64,000 bases of DNA, taken from assembly GCA_050313995.1 (NCBI GenBank), contig JBNPMM010000003.1. One strand, written 5' to 3'. A program made the translations under genes and the position numbers. Shown piece after piece: positions 24,167 through 34,236 of the stretch (positions are counted from its first letter, which is position 1; every line of letters starts with the position of its first letter). The notes below the pieces were generated by a model. It did not search any database and was not told the origin of the DNA. It saw only the letters and a list, made by a program, of their open reading frames with translations. The DNA comes from JAUMWX01 sp023394215 (GTDB lineage: Bacteria; Bacillota; Clostridia; Tissierellales; Peptoniphilaceae).

Positions 24167-25300
24167 ATGAGTAGTAAGGAAATATCCATGATTGCGGTAA
24201 ATAGGGAAAGGGTAATAGTAAAAACCAGCATAATAGGGATCGTCACAAATATACTTCTTGCGGTGTTTAAGGCGGTTATTGGTATAGCATCAAACTCTAT
24301 AGCGGTTACATTGGATGCTGTGAACAATATTTCGGATGCTATGTCTTCCGTTATAACAATTATAGGAGCAAAGCTTGGGGCAAAAAAGCCGGATAAAAAG
24401 CATCCACACGGTTATGGTAGGATTGAGTATCTAAGTTCTATGATAGTTGCCGCGATAGTTCTTTATGCAGGTATTACTTCAATGGTGGAGTCGGTGAAGA
24501 AAATTATTCATCCTGAAGAAGCTGATTATGCAACTATTTCTTTAATTATTATTTCAGTTGCCATTATAATCAAGTTGATTCTTGGAAGCTATGTAAAAAA
24601 GCAAGGGGAAAAGGTTAATTCTGTAGCACTTGTCGCTTCAGGTTCAGAGGCTTCGTTTGATGCAATTTTATCAGCTTCGGTACTTGCTTCAGCAATCGTC
24701 TATATTGTTTGGGGTATATCTTTGGAAGCGTATGTAGGTGTTTTAATATCAATATTTATTATAAAAACCGGCATTGAAATGATGATAGAAACTTTAAATG
24801 ATATCATCGGACACAGAGGCGACGGGGAAATTAATGCAAAAATTAAGGACATTTTTAGTCGGGAAGAGGAAGTCAGAGGAACTTATGATCTTAATCTTTT
24901 TAATTATGGACCTGATAAATACTACGGGTCAGCTCATATTGAGCTTCCTGACACTATGACGGTAAATGATGTGGATCTTTTAACAAGAAAGATTCAGTTG
25001 GCCGTTTATCAGGAAACCGGAGTAATAATGACAGGTATAGGAGTTTACTCTTATAATACTACAGACGATGAAGTTGGACATATCAGAAACTTAATTCAAA
25101 AAACTGTGATGTCGCACGATTGGGCCTTGCAGCTACATGGATTTTATGTGGATAAGATTAGAAAGATAATAAGTTTTGATGTTGTAATAAGCTTTGATAT
25201 TGGTTATGAAGAGGCCGTTCAAATTTTGTATAGGGAAGTAAGGGAAATCTACCCTGATTATGAACTTCAAATTGTTACCGATATTGATGTAATGGACTGA
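24167..25300 (+). CDS. Cation diffusion facilitator (CDF) transporter
   Basis: This 377-aa protein has six membrane segments (residues about 20-210) and a cytoplasmic C-terminal domain. The metal site region reads 'LDAVNNISDAMSS' in helix 2 and 'SEASFDAILSASV' in helix 5. The HPHGYGRIEYL motif is typical of the family. Members export divalent metals such as zinc, manganese or iron in exchange for protons. Asp/Asn-rich rather than His-rich helix-2 motifs point more to manganese than zinc, but this is tentative. The C-terminal tail is longer than usual, with a second ferredoxin-like repeat. Confidence 0.88.
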   Translation: MSSKEISMIAVNRERVIVKTSIIGIVTNILLAVFKAVIGIASNSIAVTLDAVNNISDAMSSVITIIGAKLGAKKPDKKHPHGYGRIEYLSSMIVAAIVLYAGITSMVESVKKIIHPEEADYATISLIIISVAIIIKLILGSYVKKQGEKVNSVALVASGSEASFDAILSASVLASAIVYIVWGISLEAYVGVLISIFIIKTGIEMMIETLNDIIGHRGDGEINAKIKDIFSREEEVRGTYDLNLFNYGPDKYYGSAHIELPDTMTVNDVDLLTRKIQLAVYQETGVIMTGIGVYSYNTTDDEVGHIRNLIQKTVMSHDWALQLHGFYVDKIRKIISFDVVISFDIGYEEAVQILYREVREIYPDYELQIVTDIDVMD

Positions 25301-25310
25301 GGAGATTATC

Positions 25311-26159
25311 TTGTATAAAATTTTAAAGAAAAAATTATTAAATAAAGAAACCTGTGAGATGTGGGTTGAAGCACCGAGGATTGCAAAAAAGCAAAGCCCC
25401 GGTCAGTTTATCATTTTTCGTATAGATGAAAAAGGGGAAAGAGTACCCCTTACCATAGCGGGTTCGGATTTAAAAACCGGTGCCGTAAGAATTATTTTTC
25501 AAATGATAGGGGCTTCTACAATGAAGCTTGGAGCCCTAAACGAAGGGGATTATATAAGAGATTTTGCAGGTCCTTTGGGAAAAGCAAGCGATTTGGAGTC
25601 CTACAGAGGGAAAAAGGTTGCGGTTTGCGGAGGCGGACTGGGAGCTGCCATAGCTTTTCCGCAAGCAGTGGGGTTGACTAAAATCGGGGCGGATGTTGAT
25701 TTTATTGTAGGATTCAGAAATAAGGATTTGATAATACTTGAGGATGAGATGAGAGAATCCTGTGGAAATCTTTTTATTACAACAGACGACGGTTCCAACG
25801 GAATCAAGGGTTTTACTTCAGATGTTTTGGAGGAAAGAATTTTAGCAGGTATTAAGTATGATCTGGTAATAGCTGTCGGGCCCATGATGATGATGAAAGT
25901 AACCTGTGATTTGACCGAAAAATATGACATCCCAACTATAGTTTCCATGAATACAATTATGGTTGACGGAACCGGAATGTGTGGGGGTTGCCGTCTGACT
26001 GTAGACGGTAAGACCAAGTTCGCCTGTGTGGACGGGCCGGACTTTGACGGGCATAAGGTTGATTTTATAGAAGCTATAAGGCGCAGCAGGACTTATTTTG
26101 AAGAGGAAAAAAGCGCTAAAGAAAGGCATATTTGTAACTTGACCGGAGAGGTGAGATAA
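25311..26159 (+). CDS. nfnA: NfnA-like FAD/[2Fe-2S] subunit of ferredoxin:NADP+ oxidoreductase
   Basis: The start is a TTG with GAGGAGAT before it. The 282-aa protein has an N-terminal FAD-binding barrel, a NAD(P)-binding Rossmann half ('GKKVAVCGGGLGAAIAFPQA') and a C-terminal cysteine cluster 'GTGMCGGCRL' plus 'FACVDGP' for a [2Fe-2S] centre. The same architecture occurs in the dihydroorotate dehydrogenase electron-transfer subunit and in the NfnA/SudB group. The next gene is the NfnB/GltD-type partner, overlapping by one base (TAATG), so the NfnAB reading is preferred. The pair moves electrons between NADH, NADPH and ferredoxin. Confidence 0.8.
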   Translation: MYKILKKKLLNKETCEMWVEAPRIAKKQSPGQFIIFRIDEKGERVPLTIAGSDLKTGAVRIIFQMIGASTMKLGALNEGDYIRDFAGPLGKASDLESYRGKKVAVCGGGLGAAIAFPQAVGLTKIGADVDFIVGFRNKDLIILEDEMRESCGNLFITTDDGSNGIKGFTSDVLEERILAGIKYDLVIAVGPMMMMKVTCDLTEKYDIPTIVSMNTIMVDGTGMCGGCRLTVDGKTKFACVDGPDFDGHKVDFIEAIRRSRTYFEEEKSAKERHICNLTGEVR

Positions 26160-27577
26160 TGGTTGAACTGAAAAAAAAGAATATGTCTCTAAAAAAGGTA
26201 CTTATGCCGGAGCAGGATCCGAAAGTTCGTGGGAAAAACTTTAGGGAAGTAGCCCTTGGATATACTGAAGAAATGGCGGTTGAGGAGGCTAAGCGCTGCC
26301 TTAATTGTAAGCATAAGCCCTGTATGAAAGGTTGCCCTGTAATGGTTAGGATTCCGGAGTTTATCGAAAAAGTGCTTGAAAGAAATTTTGAAGAAGCATA
26401 CAGGATTATTACCGCAACAAACAATCTTCCGGCTGTTTGCGGTAGGGTTTGTCCCCAAGAAAATCAATGCGAAAAATACTGTGTTCGAGCTATAAAGGGT
26501 GAATCCGTAGGCATAGGTCGTTTGGAAAGATTTGTTGCGGATTGGCATATGTTAAACGGGGATAAGAGCCTTGAGCCTGTGAATAAAAATGGAAGGAAAA
26601 TCGCAGTAGTCGGTGCGGGTCCTGCAGGTTTAACCTGTGCCGGCGATCTGGCGAAAAAGGGTTATGATGTTACCATATTTGAATCGCTTCATCTTGCCGG
26701 AGGTGTGTTGATGTATGGAATTCCGGAATTTCGTCTTCCTAAAAATTTAGTACAGAAAGAAATCCAAACCCTTATAGATATGGGCGTAAAAATCGAAACC
26801 AATACCCTTGTAGGTGCAAGCGTATCTTTGGATGAGCTTCTGCAAGATGAAGGATTTGATGCCTGTTTTATAGGTAGTGGTGCCGGACTGCCGAGCTTTA
26901 TGGGTATTCCGGGAGAAAATCTAAACGCCGTATACTCCGCAAATGAATTTTTGACAAGGATAAACTTGATGAGGGCATATGATAGGGATGATAGTGACAC
27001 ACCTATCCACATAGGTAAGAGAGTAGCAGTGGTAGGCGGTGGTAATGTAGCTATGGATGCGGCAAGAAGTGCTCTCAGGTTGGGTGCTGAAAAGGTATAT
27101 ATCATATACAGAAGGGGAGAGGATGAGCTTCCGGCCCGTAAAGAAGAGATTCATCATGCAAAGGAAGAGGGAATAGAGTTTAAACTTCTGAACAATCCAA
27201 CAAGGATAATAGGGGATGAAAGGGGTTGGGTAAGAGGCTTGGAACTTATAAGAATGGAACTTACAGATGCTGATGAATCAGGCAGGAGAAGACCTAAGCC
27301 CTTACAAGGTTCAGAATATGTTCTTGCTGTAGACTCGGTGATTGTAGCTATAGGGCAATCTCCAAATCCACTTTTAAGGCAAACTACTCCCGATTTAAAA
27401 TGTGCCCCTTGGGGTGGCATAATTGTAGATGATAGGACCGGAAAAACTTCTAAAGGGTCGGTTTATGCAGGAGGAGATGCTGTAACGGGTGCGGCAACAG
27501 TGATTTTAGCAGCAGGTTCGGGAAAAGTTGCAGCTGAGTCTATACATAAGGCTTTAAGTGAAAGTATAATAGATTAA
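26159..27577 (+). CDS. nfnB: NfnB / glutamate synthase small-subunit-like oxidoreductase
   Basis: This 472-aa protein has an N-terminal helical domain with two four-cysteine sets ('CLNCKHKPCMKGCPV' and 'CGRVCPQENQCEKYC') for [4Fe-4S] clusters. FAD ('VGAGPAGLTCAGDLA') and NADPH ('VVGGGNVAMDAARSALRLG') domains follow. Annotation pipelines call it GltA or GltD, but no large glutamate synthase subunit is present. Its coupling to an NfnA-like gene points to the bifurcating NADH-dependent reduced ferredoxin:NADP+ oxidoreductase of anaerobes. Length and cofactor motifs are complete. Confidence 0.85.
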   Translation: MVELKKKNMSLKKVLMPEQDPKVRGKNFREVALGYTEEMAVEEAKRCLNCKHKPCMKGCPVMVRIPEFIEKVLERNFEEAYRIITATNNLPAVCGRVCPQENQCEKYCVRAIKGESVGIGRLERFVADWHMLNGDKSLEPVNKNGRKIAVVGAGPAGLTCAGDLAKKGYDVTIFESLHLAGGVLMYGIPEFRLPKNLVQKEIQTLIDMGVKIETNTLVGASVSLDELLQDEGFDACFIGSGAGLPSFMGIPGENLNAVYSANEFLTRINLMRAYDRDDSDTPIHIGKRVAVVGGGNVAMDAARSALRLGAEKVYIIYRRGEDELPARKEEIHHAKEEGIEFKLLNNPTRIIGDERGWVRGLELIRMELTDADESGRRRPKPLQGSEYVLAVDSVIVAIGQSPNPLLRQTTPDLKCAPWGGIIVDDRTGKTSKGSVYAGGDAVTGAATVILAAGSGKVAAESIHKALSESIID

Positions 27578-27719
27578 ATAAGCTTAATTTATATTATTTT
27601 TTATTTGAAAAAAAAATATTAAACTATATTTATGTATATGATATAATAAAGTCACAGTACAAATGTTGCGATAATTTAATAAATGATTTATGAAAAAACA
27701 GTTTAAAAATCATGAGAAA

Positions 27720-27769
27720 AAAGGGGTTTGTCGGAATGAAATATTTTCGGCATTCTCCTTTGTTTTTTG
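27720..27769 (+). terminator. Possible terminator after nfnAB
   Basis: AAAGGGG at 27720 can pair with CTCCTTT at 27755 with one G-U pair, with AATG/CATT inside, followed by G and six T residues. The inner part is bulged, so the call is weak. The 27578-27883 gap contains only this element and the promoter of the next gene. Confidence 0.4.
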
Positions 27770-27802
27770 TAAAAATTCTCGTTTATAACGCAGGATTTTT
27801 AT

Positions 27803-27831
27803 TTGCTTGAGGTGCTTTACTGTGATAAAAT
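27803..27831 (+). promoter_or_regulatory. Sigma-A type promoter of the first adhesin gene
   Basis: TTGCTT, a 17-nt spacer and TAAAAT lie about 50 nt before the ATG at 27884, with a strong AGGAGGAAGG ribosome site in between. Confidence 0.6.
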
Positions 27832-27883
27832 GGGTGGGATAAAAGTAGACGGGTAATTAGTTGAGTCTATTTAAGGAGGAAGG

Positions 27884-30800
27884 ATGATAAAAAATTTTTT
27901 TAAAAATTTATTAGCACTATTATTGGTATTTTCGATAGTTATAAATGCGGGGATGCCTCATAGTTTGGCTACAGGGGCCACTCCCGAGGGGGATAGCACC
28001 TCGCAGGAAGAAATTGCACAAGTTAAGCCCTTGGCAATAGAAAGGGCAGCGGTAGTGAAGGAGGTCTATATAGACCAGGTAAATGGTAATGATTTAAATA
28101 GTGGGGTTGATGAAACCAACGCCGTAAAAACAATAAGCAAGGCTCTTTCAATGGTTGAAGATGGCGGAACTGTTCATTTTATGGGAGCGGTTAATGTAAG
28201 TGAAAATACGGTTCTCGACAAAAATCTTACATTTTTCTATCATAAGGTCGAATCCGCATTGGTTATTAATCCCGGTATTTCTTTTTCTGCCGGTTTGGGA
28301 AAAACATTAACTGTAAAGGCGGACGGATCTTCACCGGTGGTTGCTGCAATATCAGCAGGCACAGGAGCTGTTGTCGGAGACGGTAATTACGTATTTGACT
28401 TTTCTTTGCTTAATGGGACTGACCGCACTGATTCTTCAGCATTTCGCTTGGAGGGGGATGGAAAAATCCAAGGGACTTCTGGAGCAAGTGTAAATATCAA
28501 TTTGACAGATACAGGTCTTTTGGCAGCCGGTACAGGGGATCAGTCAAAAGTTATAAATGCTCAAATAGTACAAACTTACAATACAAGACCGAGAACTGTA
28601 AATGTCGGAGGAAGTGCACCCTATAATCTTGAAAATACAACTTACACGCTTAATGGAAGCATAGGGGTGAGATTTAGGTTTGATAAAGCATTCAGTATGG
28701 CAAATTCTCAGTTGATTTATAATATTAATTTAGCCAGTACATTTTATGCAATTATATTTGCAACAACTCCTAATATAGATAATTCAACAATTGATATAAC
28801 AAAGTACGGTTCAATATTGCTTGATAACGGAACTGCAAATGTAACAAACAGCATTATAAAAGTAGACGGTATTCATAATCAAAAGGGAGGAAAGCCCTAC
28901 CCTACAAAGTTTTTTGGAGATGTAGCAAATACTGCAATTTTCACATTTACAGAAGACCCTAAGTTAGGTAGGATTGCTTTTACGGATTCAGCCGGAAATT
29001 CATACGAATACGGGTTGCCTATGAAGCATGGTAGCGATGTATCCAAGGCTACACCGCTACCTAAGGTAAGTCTTACATTTAAGTCCGAGGACGGTAGCAA
29101 GTCTGAAGTTATTACTTTAATTAAGGGAACAAGTTTAGAGGATTTAAGCAGTAAGGTTTCAGCTGACGGTGTATTGATTGATAAATCCAAAATAGCTTCT
29201 TTAGAAAAGTTTATTGAAGCGGCTATGGGTGGAGATAATTTGGATTTTAAGCTTCTTGTAAATGGAGATGAAGCTACCTCTTACAGTTTTACCGATAAGA
29301 TCAGTGAAGATACGACTGTTGTTTTAAAGCCTATAGTTGAAGGCGTTCGTTACTATTTAAATGACGGTAGTGCAAATGCGGATAAATACGTATTTGTAGA
29401 AAAGAATGACGGACAAAACAGCCCGCTTTCAATTGATACGATTATAGGGAAGGATTCTATGTTTGGACTTCGTTCCAAGACTTTTGTAGGCTGGAGCTTA
29501 GATAAAGAAGGTAACACAGCGGTAACGGAAGTTGACCCTGCAAAGATGACCAAGCTGTATGCGAAGTGGGAGGATAAGAAGGCCTTTAATGTAACTTACT
29601 ATAGGAATTCTCCTACAGCATCAAGTGTTGCAAATCCTGAAGTTGTAAAAGCAACCCTTTATGAGGGAGAACACTTGGCAGGGATTTTGGTTGATTTAAA
29701 TGAGAATATTCATCTTATAGGGGATATTGAAAGTCAAGGTAAAAAAATTTCTAAGGCTTTTTATCAAGGTGAATTCGGATCTCAAAATCTTTGGGGACCT
29801 TGGAACTGGATCGGTGAATATGATTTTTTAAATATTATACTTGATAATTATAAGAACCTATATAGGACACAGGGATGGAATACAGCTGCTGACGGCAGTG
29901 GAACCTATTATAGAGGGGGACACACGCTGACAGCTGAAGATTTTGCAAAAACAAATGGAGAGCTTGTTTTATATGACCAATGGATCGAGCTTGAAAAGTT
30001 GAAAAAGGCTGACGCTGCGGCTATTGCAAATCCCGATAATGCAAGACCTGAAATTAAATTGGCAGGGGCTGAGACAGAGCCGGGAGATTATGAAAAGGCT
30101 AAGGATGCCCTTGTTATAGATCATTCACAAGCACTTAATTATCATGCCTTTTTGAATTTTGAAAAAATTCGTAAAGAATTGGTTACTTTATGGGGTAGAA
30201 TTAACGAAGTAACAGAGTGGCACGGCACAATGAATGCTTATTTTGATTCAAGGCTTGATTTTGATAAAAATGTAAAAATCCTGTTTGAAAGTACTTGGCA
30301 GGTTCCTGATATGGATAAATTGGCAGAACACGGAGTAACTGATGTAAAGCAGGTGGAAGGAAATCCGACTCAATGGATTTTTACCATAGATAAAGATTTC
30401 TTGATGAAAGATGTTGTTACAGGAAGAGTAGGCATTGATACAAATTATGATTCATCCTCTTATTCGTTTTACGAAGTTAAACTTCCTGTAAAAATCATAC
30501 CTAAATATGATCCTAACGGGGGAACAGATTTCCAAAAATTGTCTTTCGAGGACTTTATGAAGCCTATGTATTTGACAGTTTATGATAACTATAAGAGGGG
30601 AATTAACGGTTATGTAACAAAGGAATCAGCAAATAAGATAGCCCTTAGCGATAAGCCTGTCATTATAGTAGGCGGAGATATCCAAATGAATATCAACGGT
30701 TTTCAAAGAAGTGGCATGACTCTGTTAAAGTATCAATTGAAATCAAATGCTTATGACGAACATGCAAAACTTTATCCGTCAGGTATGGTGAATGCAAGAT

Positions 30801-31771
30801 ATGAATTGGTTGAACACAATAATTATGAGAAAATCCTTGAAGCTTTGAACAATCCGAAAACCGGTAAGGAATTTGATAGTTTTGAAGGGCGTGCAAGGAA
30901 TGAAAATATTAAAGAAGAGGATCCTAACAATTATTCTGACAAGTACGATATAGGTGTTCCGGTCTATACTGATGAAAATAATAATGAAAAGTATGCTTTA
31001 GTGGCGATTAAGGTTCAGGTTCAAAAAGTAGATGACAATGGAAATTTGGAATTTAATGAAGACGGCTCGCCTAAGGTTGAAGAAAGGATTTATTCGGACA
31101 GGTATTACACAGATGAGCACGGTAAAGCCGGAAGTTTGGATCAAGGTAAGGCCCTACTTTCAGGTGAATTCGATCATAGCCGTATAATAACATTTGTAAT
31201 GCAATATTCGGAAGCTACAGTTAACATAGATGTTGAAAAATCTTGGCTTGATGCTAAGGGTAATAAAATACAGGCTCCTACAGATAAGATAGAGGTGGAA
31301 CTTTTAAGAGATGGGCTACCTACTGGAGAAAAAGTGGAACTTAGCAGTAAAAATGAGTGGAAGTCAAGTTTTGAATACCTAAAGGTAGCTGAAAGCTTGG
31401 GAGCTGCTCCTTATAAGTACACAGTAAGAGAAGCAGGTTTATCTGATGAAGGAACAATCCTTATAAATGATCTTGTTTATAAAGCATCTGTATCTGAGGA
31501 AGACAATGTATATAAAATTACCAATACGGTTCAAGAAAAGCCGGTTGTTCCGGGAACTGATGAGCCTTCTATTGAGAAACCGTCAGAAGAGCCTCCGGTA
31601 AAACCTTCGGAAAAACCTCCGGTAAAATCTTCAGAAGAGCCGAAGGTGGTAAATAATGCGCCTAAGACGGGGGAGGAAGCTTCCATGTCTTATACATTGT
31701 TGGGACTTTCATCTTTATTTTTAATCGCATTTGTTATATGGGAAAGAAAAAAACTTAATAATCATATTTGA
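27884..31771 (+). CDS. Cell-wall-anchored adhesin with beta-helix, InlB-like and Cna_B domains
   Basis: This 1295-aa surface protein has a signal peptide ('LLALLLVFSIVINAGMPHSLATG'). A beta-helix-like region with 'GNDLNSGVDETNAVKTISKAL' (residues about 60-330) follows. Next come InlB/Listeria-Bacteroides-type repeats near 500-560 and 660-700 ('FVGWSLDKEGNTAVTEV', 'LYAKWED', 'GWNTAADGSGTYY'). A long uncharacterised middle leads to one Cna_B domain near 1115-1215 ('VDVEKSW'-like start 'NIDVEKSWLD', ending 'YKITNT'). A Pro/Glu-rich wall spacer and the sortase signal NAPKTG at 1258, with a membrane helix and KK tail, close the protein. It probably mediates attachment to host or partner cells. No sortase gene is in the window. 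Confidence 0.88.
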   Translation: MIKNFFKNLLALLLVFSIVINAGMPHSLATGATPEGDSTSQEEIAQVKPLAIERAAVVKEVYIDQVNGNDLNSGVDETNAVKTISKALSMVEDGGTVHFMGAVNVSENTVLDKNLTFFYHKVESALVINPGISFSAGLGKTLTVKADGSSPVVAAISAGTGAVVGDGNYVFDFSLLNGTDRTDSSAFRLEGDGKIQGTSGASVNINLTDTGLLAAGTGDQSKVINAQIVQTYNTRPRTVNVGGSAPYNLENTTYTLNGSIGVRFRFDKAFSMANSQLIYNINLASTFYAIIFATTPNIDNSTIDITKYGSILLDNGTANVTNSIIKVDGIHNQKGGKPYPTKFFGDVANTAIFTFTEDPKLGRIAFTDSAGNSYEYGLPMKHGSDVSKATPLPKVSLTFKSEDGSKSEVITLIKGTSLEDLSSKVSADGVLIDKSKIASLEKFIEAAMGGDNLDFKLLVNGDEATSYSFTDKISEDTTVVLKPIVEGVRYYLNDGSANADKYVFVEKNDGQNSPLSIDTIIGKDSMFGLRSKTFVGWSLDKEGNTAVTEVDPAKMTKLYAKWEDKKAFNVTYYRNSPTASSVANPEVVKATLYEGEHLAGILVDLNENIHLIGDIESQGKKISKAFYQGEFGSQNLWGPWNWIGEYDFLNIILDNYKNLYRTQGWNTAADGSGTYYRGGHTLTAEDFAKTNGELVLYDQWIELEKLKKADAAAIANPDNARPEIKLAGAETEPGDYEKAKDALVIDHSQALNYHAFLNFEKIRKELVTLWGRINEVTEWHGTMNAYFDSRLDFDKNVKILFESTWQVPDMDKLAEHGVTDVKQVEGNPTQWIFTIDKDFLMKDVVTGRVGIDTNYDSSSYSFYEVKLPVKIIPKYDPNGGTDFQKLSFEDFMKPMYLTVYDNYKRGINGYVTKESANKIALSDKPVIIVGGDIQMNINGFQRSGMTLLKYQLKSNAYDEHAKLYPSGMVNARYELVEHNNYEKILEALNNPKTGKEFDSFEGRARNENIKEEDPNNYSDKYDIGVPVYTDENNNEKYALVAIKVQVQKVDDNGNLEFNEDGSPKVEERIYSDRYYTDEHGKAGSLDQGKALLSGEFDHSRIITFVMQYSEATVNIDVEKSWLDAKGNKIQAPTDKIEVELLRDGLPTGEKVELSSKNEWKSSFEYLKVAESLGAAPYKYTVREAGLSDEGTILINDLVYKASVSEEDNVYKITNTVQEKPVVPGTDEPSIEKPSEEPPVKPSEKPPVKSSEEPKVVNNAPKTGEEASMSYTLLGLSSLFLIAFVIWERKKLNNHI

Positions 31772-31789
31772 TAAAAGAGTTTAACAGTG

Positions 31790-31844
31790 AAATCTCATAG
31801 ACATCAAAATATATGTTGGTGTTTGTGAGATTTTGTATTTTTTT
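31790..31844 (+). terminator. Strong terminator after the first adhesin
   Basis: AAATCTCA (31790) pairs with TGAGATTT (31826), and the stem continues inward for ten further pairs including G-U pairs, around an AATATATG loop. A T-rich tail follows. Confidence 0.85.
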
Positions 31845-32009
31845 ATATGGTTTATTAAAGAAGAAATGCTGATATTAAGAGTAAAAGATTGATATTATTT
31901 GATGAAAGTTAATATTAGTGATATAATTTATGTGAAAATTATAATAAAAATTAGCAAATTTTTAAGATTATTTGTCAATTTAAGAGCTATATTAAAGGAG
32001 GATATAATC

Positions 32010-33929
32010 ATGAGAAGAAATTCTACTGATAATTTAAATTCAAAAAATTGGCTTAAAAGGCTTAAACCGGGAATCTTGATAGCTGTTATGATTTTATCGT
32101 TTGTTGGAAGTATAAGTTTATCCAACAAAGAAGTATTGGCGACAATGGCGATAGAAGTTGAAAAGCCTGTTATAATGTTCCCTACGAAAGATAATTTAAA
32201 TAAGCCTGCAGGCTATAGTAAGGTTGAGTTTTTAGGTTCGGAAGACTTGGCTGAATTGAAATTTACAGGACTAAAGGGAGAAGTTGTAGAAGGCACAACT
32301 AAAAAGGTGGTTTTTTGGGTTAAAAACGGAGTTAAATGGAGTGAATTTATAGCCCACAGTGATTTCAGATGGCCTGAAGTTACTCTTGAAGATGGAGATA
32401 TGCTTCTTAATTGGGCATATGGCGGAGATTATAAAGATGGAAAAGCCGGATTTGATTTGGATGCTGTAAAAGATAAGGATGTGACTGATACTTCTTTTGG
32501 TCCGGTTGTTGATTATATTGTGGATTGGTTTACTAAAAATCAGACTTTTGAAAACTTTAGATCAAAGTATGCGGCTAAGGACTTGGAAAATTTTAAATTT
32601 ATAGTTTTTGATGCTAACGGTGGTACCTATGGAACACAAGCTACACAAACTATGTATATTACTAAAAGTGATGTAACATATGATAACCCTTATTATACTA
32701 AAAACTTTAAGAAATTGGAAAATCCGGTTTATGATAAACATACATTTGTAAGATGGCAAACAGATGCCGGTGATGTAATGCCTAAGACAGGGGAAATAGC
32801 TTTAGGTACTACAACTTATAAAGCTTTATATATTAAGCATCCTGCCAACACATTAGAGGTTTGGAATCCTGATAAGTTAACAAAAGAAGAAAAGGAAGCA
32901 ATTAAGCGAGTTATTTTAGATACAAACCCGGATACTTCAAAATTTATTGAAGAAATAGAAGTTTCAGATAGTGGTGAGGCTGTTGTAAAGTATAAAGGTG
33001 GGGAGTCTGTTACTTTAGATAAAGTACTTTTGGTAACCCCTATGAAAGATGAAGATAAGGCTAAGATAAAGACCGATGCTAAGAAGGAAATAGATTTGGC
33101 TTTGGAAGAAAAGAAGGAAGAAATAAGCAAAAACGATAAGTTGACAAATGAAGAAAAAGACAATTTGAAGGCAAAAGCTGAAGAGGAAGCAAACAAGGCG
33201 AAAGAAGCCATTGATAAAGCCGAAAATGAAACTGAAGTAGAAAATAAAAAAGAAGATGGAATAAATGCAATCAAGTCAGTTGATTTGAAAGCCACAGAAA
33301 AAGATAAGGCAAAGGCTGAAGTAGAGGAAGCTTTAAAGCAAAAACTTGCTGAAATAGAAAAAAATAATGAGCTTACAAGTGAAGAAAAGAAACCTTTAGC
33401 TGAAAAGGCAAACCAAGAAGCTCTTAAAGCAAAAGAAGCGATTGATAAAGCATCAAGTAAAGCTGAAGTTGAAAAGGCAAAAGAAGACGGAGTAAACGCT
33501 ATTAAAGCCATAGATGTAAAGGGCACAAAGAAGGCAGAAGCAAAGGTTGAAGTAGATAAAGCTTTGAATGAAAAGCTTCTTGAAATAGAAAAAATTTCCG
33601 GAGTGACAAAGGAAGCAAAGGAAGCCCTTCGTAAGATGGCTGAGCAGTTAGCAGCTAAAGCAAAGGAAGCAATCGATAAAGCATTAAATCAAGCTGATGT
33701 GGATAAGATTAAGGAAGAAGGAATTAGAGATATTAAAAATATCAGTGTAGAGGTTAAGTCTGATACCAACAAAAAATCTAAAGGAGATAAGACATCTAAG
33801 GCATCTAACACCGCTAATGTACCTAAGACAGGGGACAGGCAAGGCGGTATGATAGTTTTATTTGGGTTAAGCCTTTTGATTTCTATATTTGGCTTGCTTA
33901 TTTCTCGCCGTTATAAAATGGAAAAATAA
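32010..33929 (+). CDS. LPXTG-type surface protein with three-helix (DUF1542-like) repeats
   Basis: The ATG at 32010 follows AAAGGAGG; the longer frame upstream has no ribosome site. The protein is 639 aa with a long YSIRK-less signal peptide ending near 'KEVLA'. An InlB-like beta-grasp module is around residues 185-275 ('FDANGGTYGTQATQTMYIT', 'FVRWQTDAGDVMPKTGE'). Three helical repeats of about 75 residues each (roughly 345-575) end in 'GINAIKSVDLKA', 'GVNAIKAIDVKG' and 'GIRDIKNISV'. They match the DUF1542/Ebh-type three-helix rods that lift a binding domain from the wall. The sorting signal is VPKTG with membrane helix and charged tail. Confidence 0.85.
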   Translation: MRRNSTDNLNSKNWLKRLKPGILIAVMILSFVGSISLSNKEVLATMAIEVEKPVIMFPTKDNLNKPAGYSKVEFLGSEDLAELKFTGLKGEVVEGTTKKVVFWVKNGVKWSEFIAHSDFRWPEVTLEDGDMLLNWAYGGDYKDGKAGFDLDAVKDKDVTDTSFGPVVDYIVDWFTKNQTFENFRSKYAAKDLENFKFIVFDANGGTYGTQATQTMYITKSDVTYDNPYYTKNFKKLENPVYDKHTFVRWQTDAGDVMPKTGEIALGTTTYKALYIKHPANTLEVWNPDKLTKEEKEAIKRVILDTNPDTSKFIEEIEVSDSGEAVVKYKGGESVTLDKVLLVTPMKDEDKAKIKTDAKKEIDLALEEKKEEISKNDKLTNEEKDNLKAKAEEEANKAKEAIDKAENETEVENKKEDGINAIKSVDLKATEKDKAKAEVEEALKQKLAEIEKNNELTSEEKKPLAEKANQEALKAKEAIDKASSKAEVEKAKEDGVNAIKAIDVKGTKKAEAKVEVDKALNEKLLEIEKISGVTKEAKEALRKMAEQLAAKAKEAIDKALNQADVDKIKEEGIRDIKNISVEVKSDTNKKSKGDKTSKASNTANVPKTGDRQGGMIVLFGLSLLISIFGLLISRRYKMEK

Positions 33930-33985
33930 TTTTATAGTCAACTTTTTAGTCAAATATATGGATTAAAGTTGATGCGCTTATGAGG

Positions 33986-34034
33986 AAAATAGGAATTAGG
34001 ATGTAAGAGTCTTAGTTCCTATTTTATTTATTTT
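33986..34034 (+). terminator. Terminator after the helical-repeat adhesin
   Basis: AAAATAGGAA (33986-33995) and TTCCTATTTT (34016-34025) form a perfect 10-bp stem, with a T-rich tail after it. Confidence 0.8.
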
Positions 34035-34131
34035 GGGACTAAATATAAAAACGAAATTAATTTATTTATGAAGAATGTAACAAAATGGTTAAAAAGTGGA
34101 AATTTGAAGAAGTTTTGTAATAAAATGAAAA

Positions 34132-34145
34132 TGTAAATGTTTACA
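34132..34145. promoter_or_regulatory. TGTAAA-TG-TTTACA palindrome upstream of the large adhesin gene
   Basis: A 14-base dyad lies about 90 nt before the ATG at 34237, in a 307-base gap that otherwise holds only the preceding terminator and AT-rich DNA. A weak promoter (TTGTTA, 18 nt, TATTGT) lies just downstream. A repressor or activator site is plausible but unproven. Confidence 0.35.
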
Positions 34146-34236
34146 AAATTATTGCTGTTTTGTTACGTAATAGTTACGAATGGTATTGTTAAATTCAGAT
34201 AAGCTGATGAATGTTTAGAATTTTTAGGAGGAGTGT

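Noticed and set aside
25601..26129. Minus-strand ORFs of 95 and 138 codons opposite nfnA
   Set aside because: Both are shadows of a well-supported oxidoreductase gene.
26159..27577. True glutamate synthase small subunit
   Set aside because: No large subunit gene is nearby, and the tight coupling to an NfnA-like gene favours NfnB.
31899..32009. N-terminal extension of the helical-repeat adhesin
   Set aside because: The extra 37 codons have no ribosome site, and the signal peptide starts properly at 32010.
32816..33526. 236-codon Ser/Phe/Ala-rich minus-strand ORF
   Set aside because: Antisense of the Lys/Glu/Ala helical repeats of the adhesin at 32010; composition is typical of a shadow frame.
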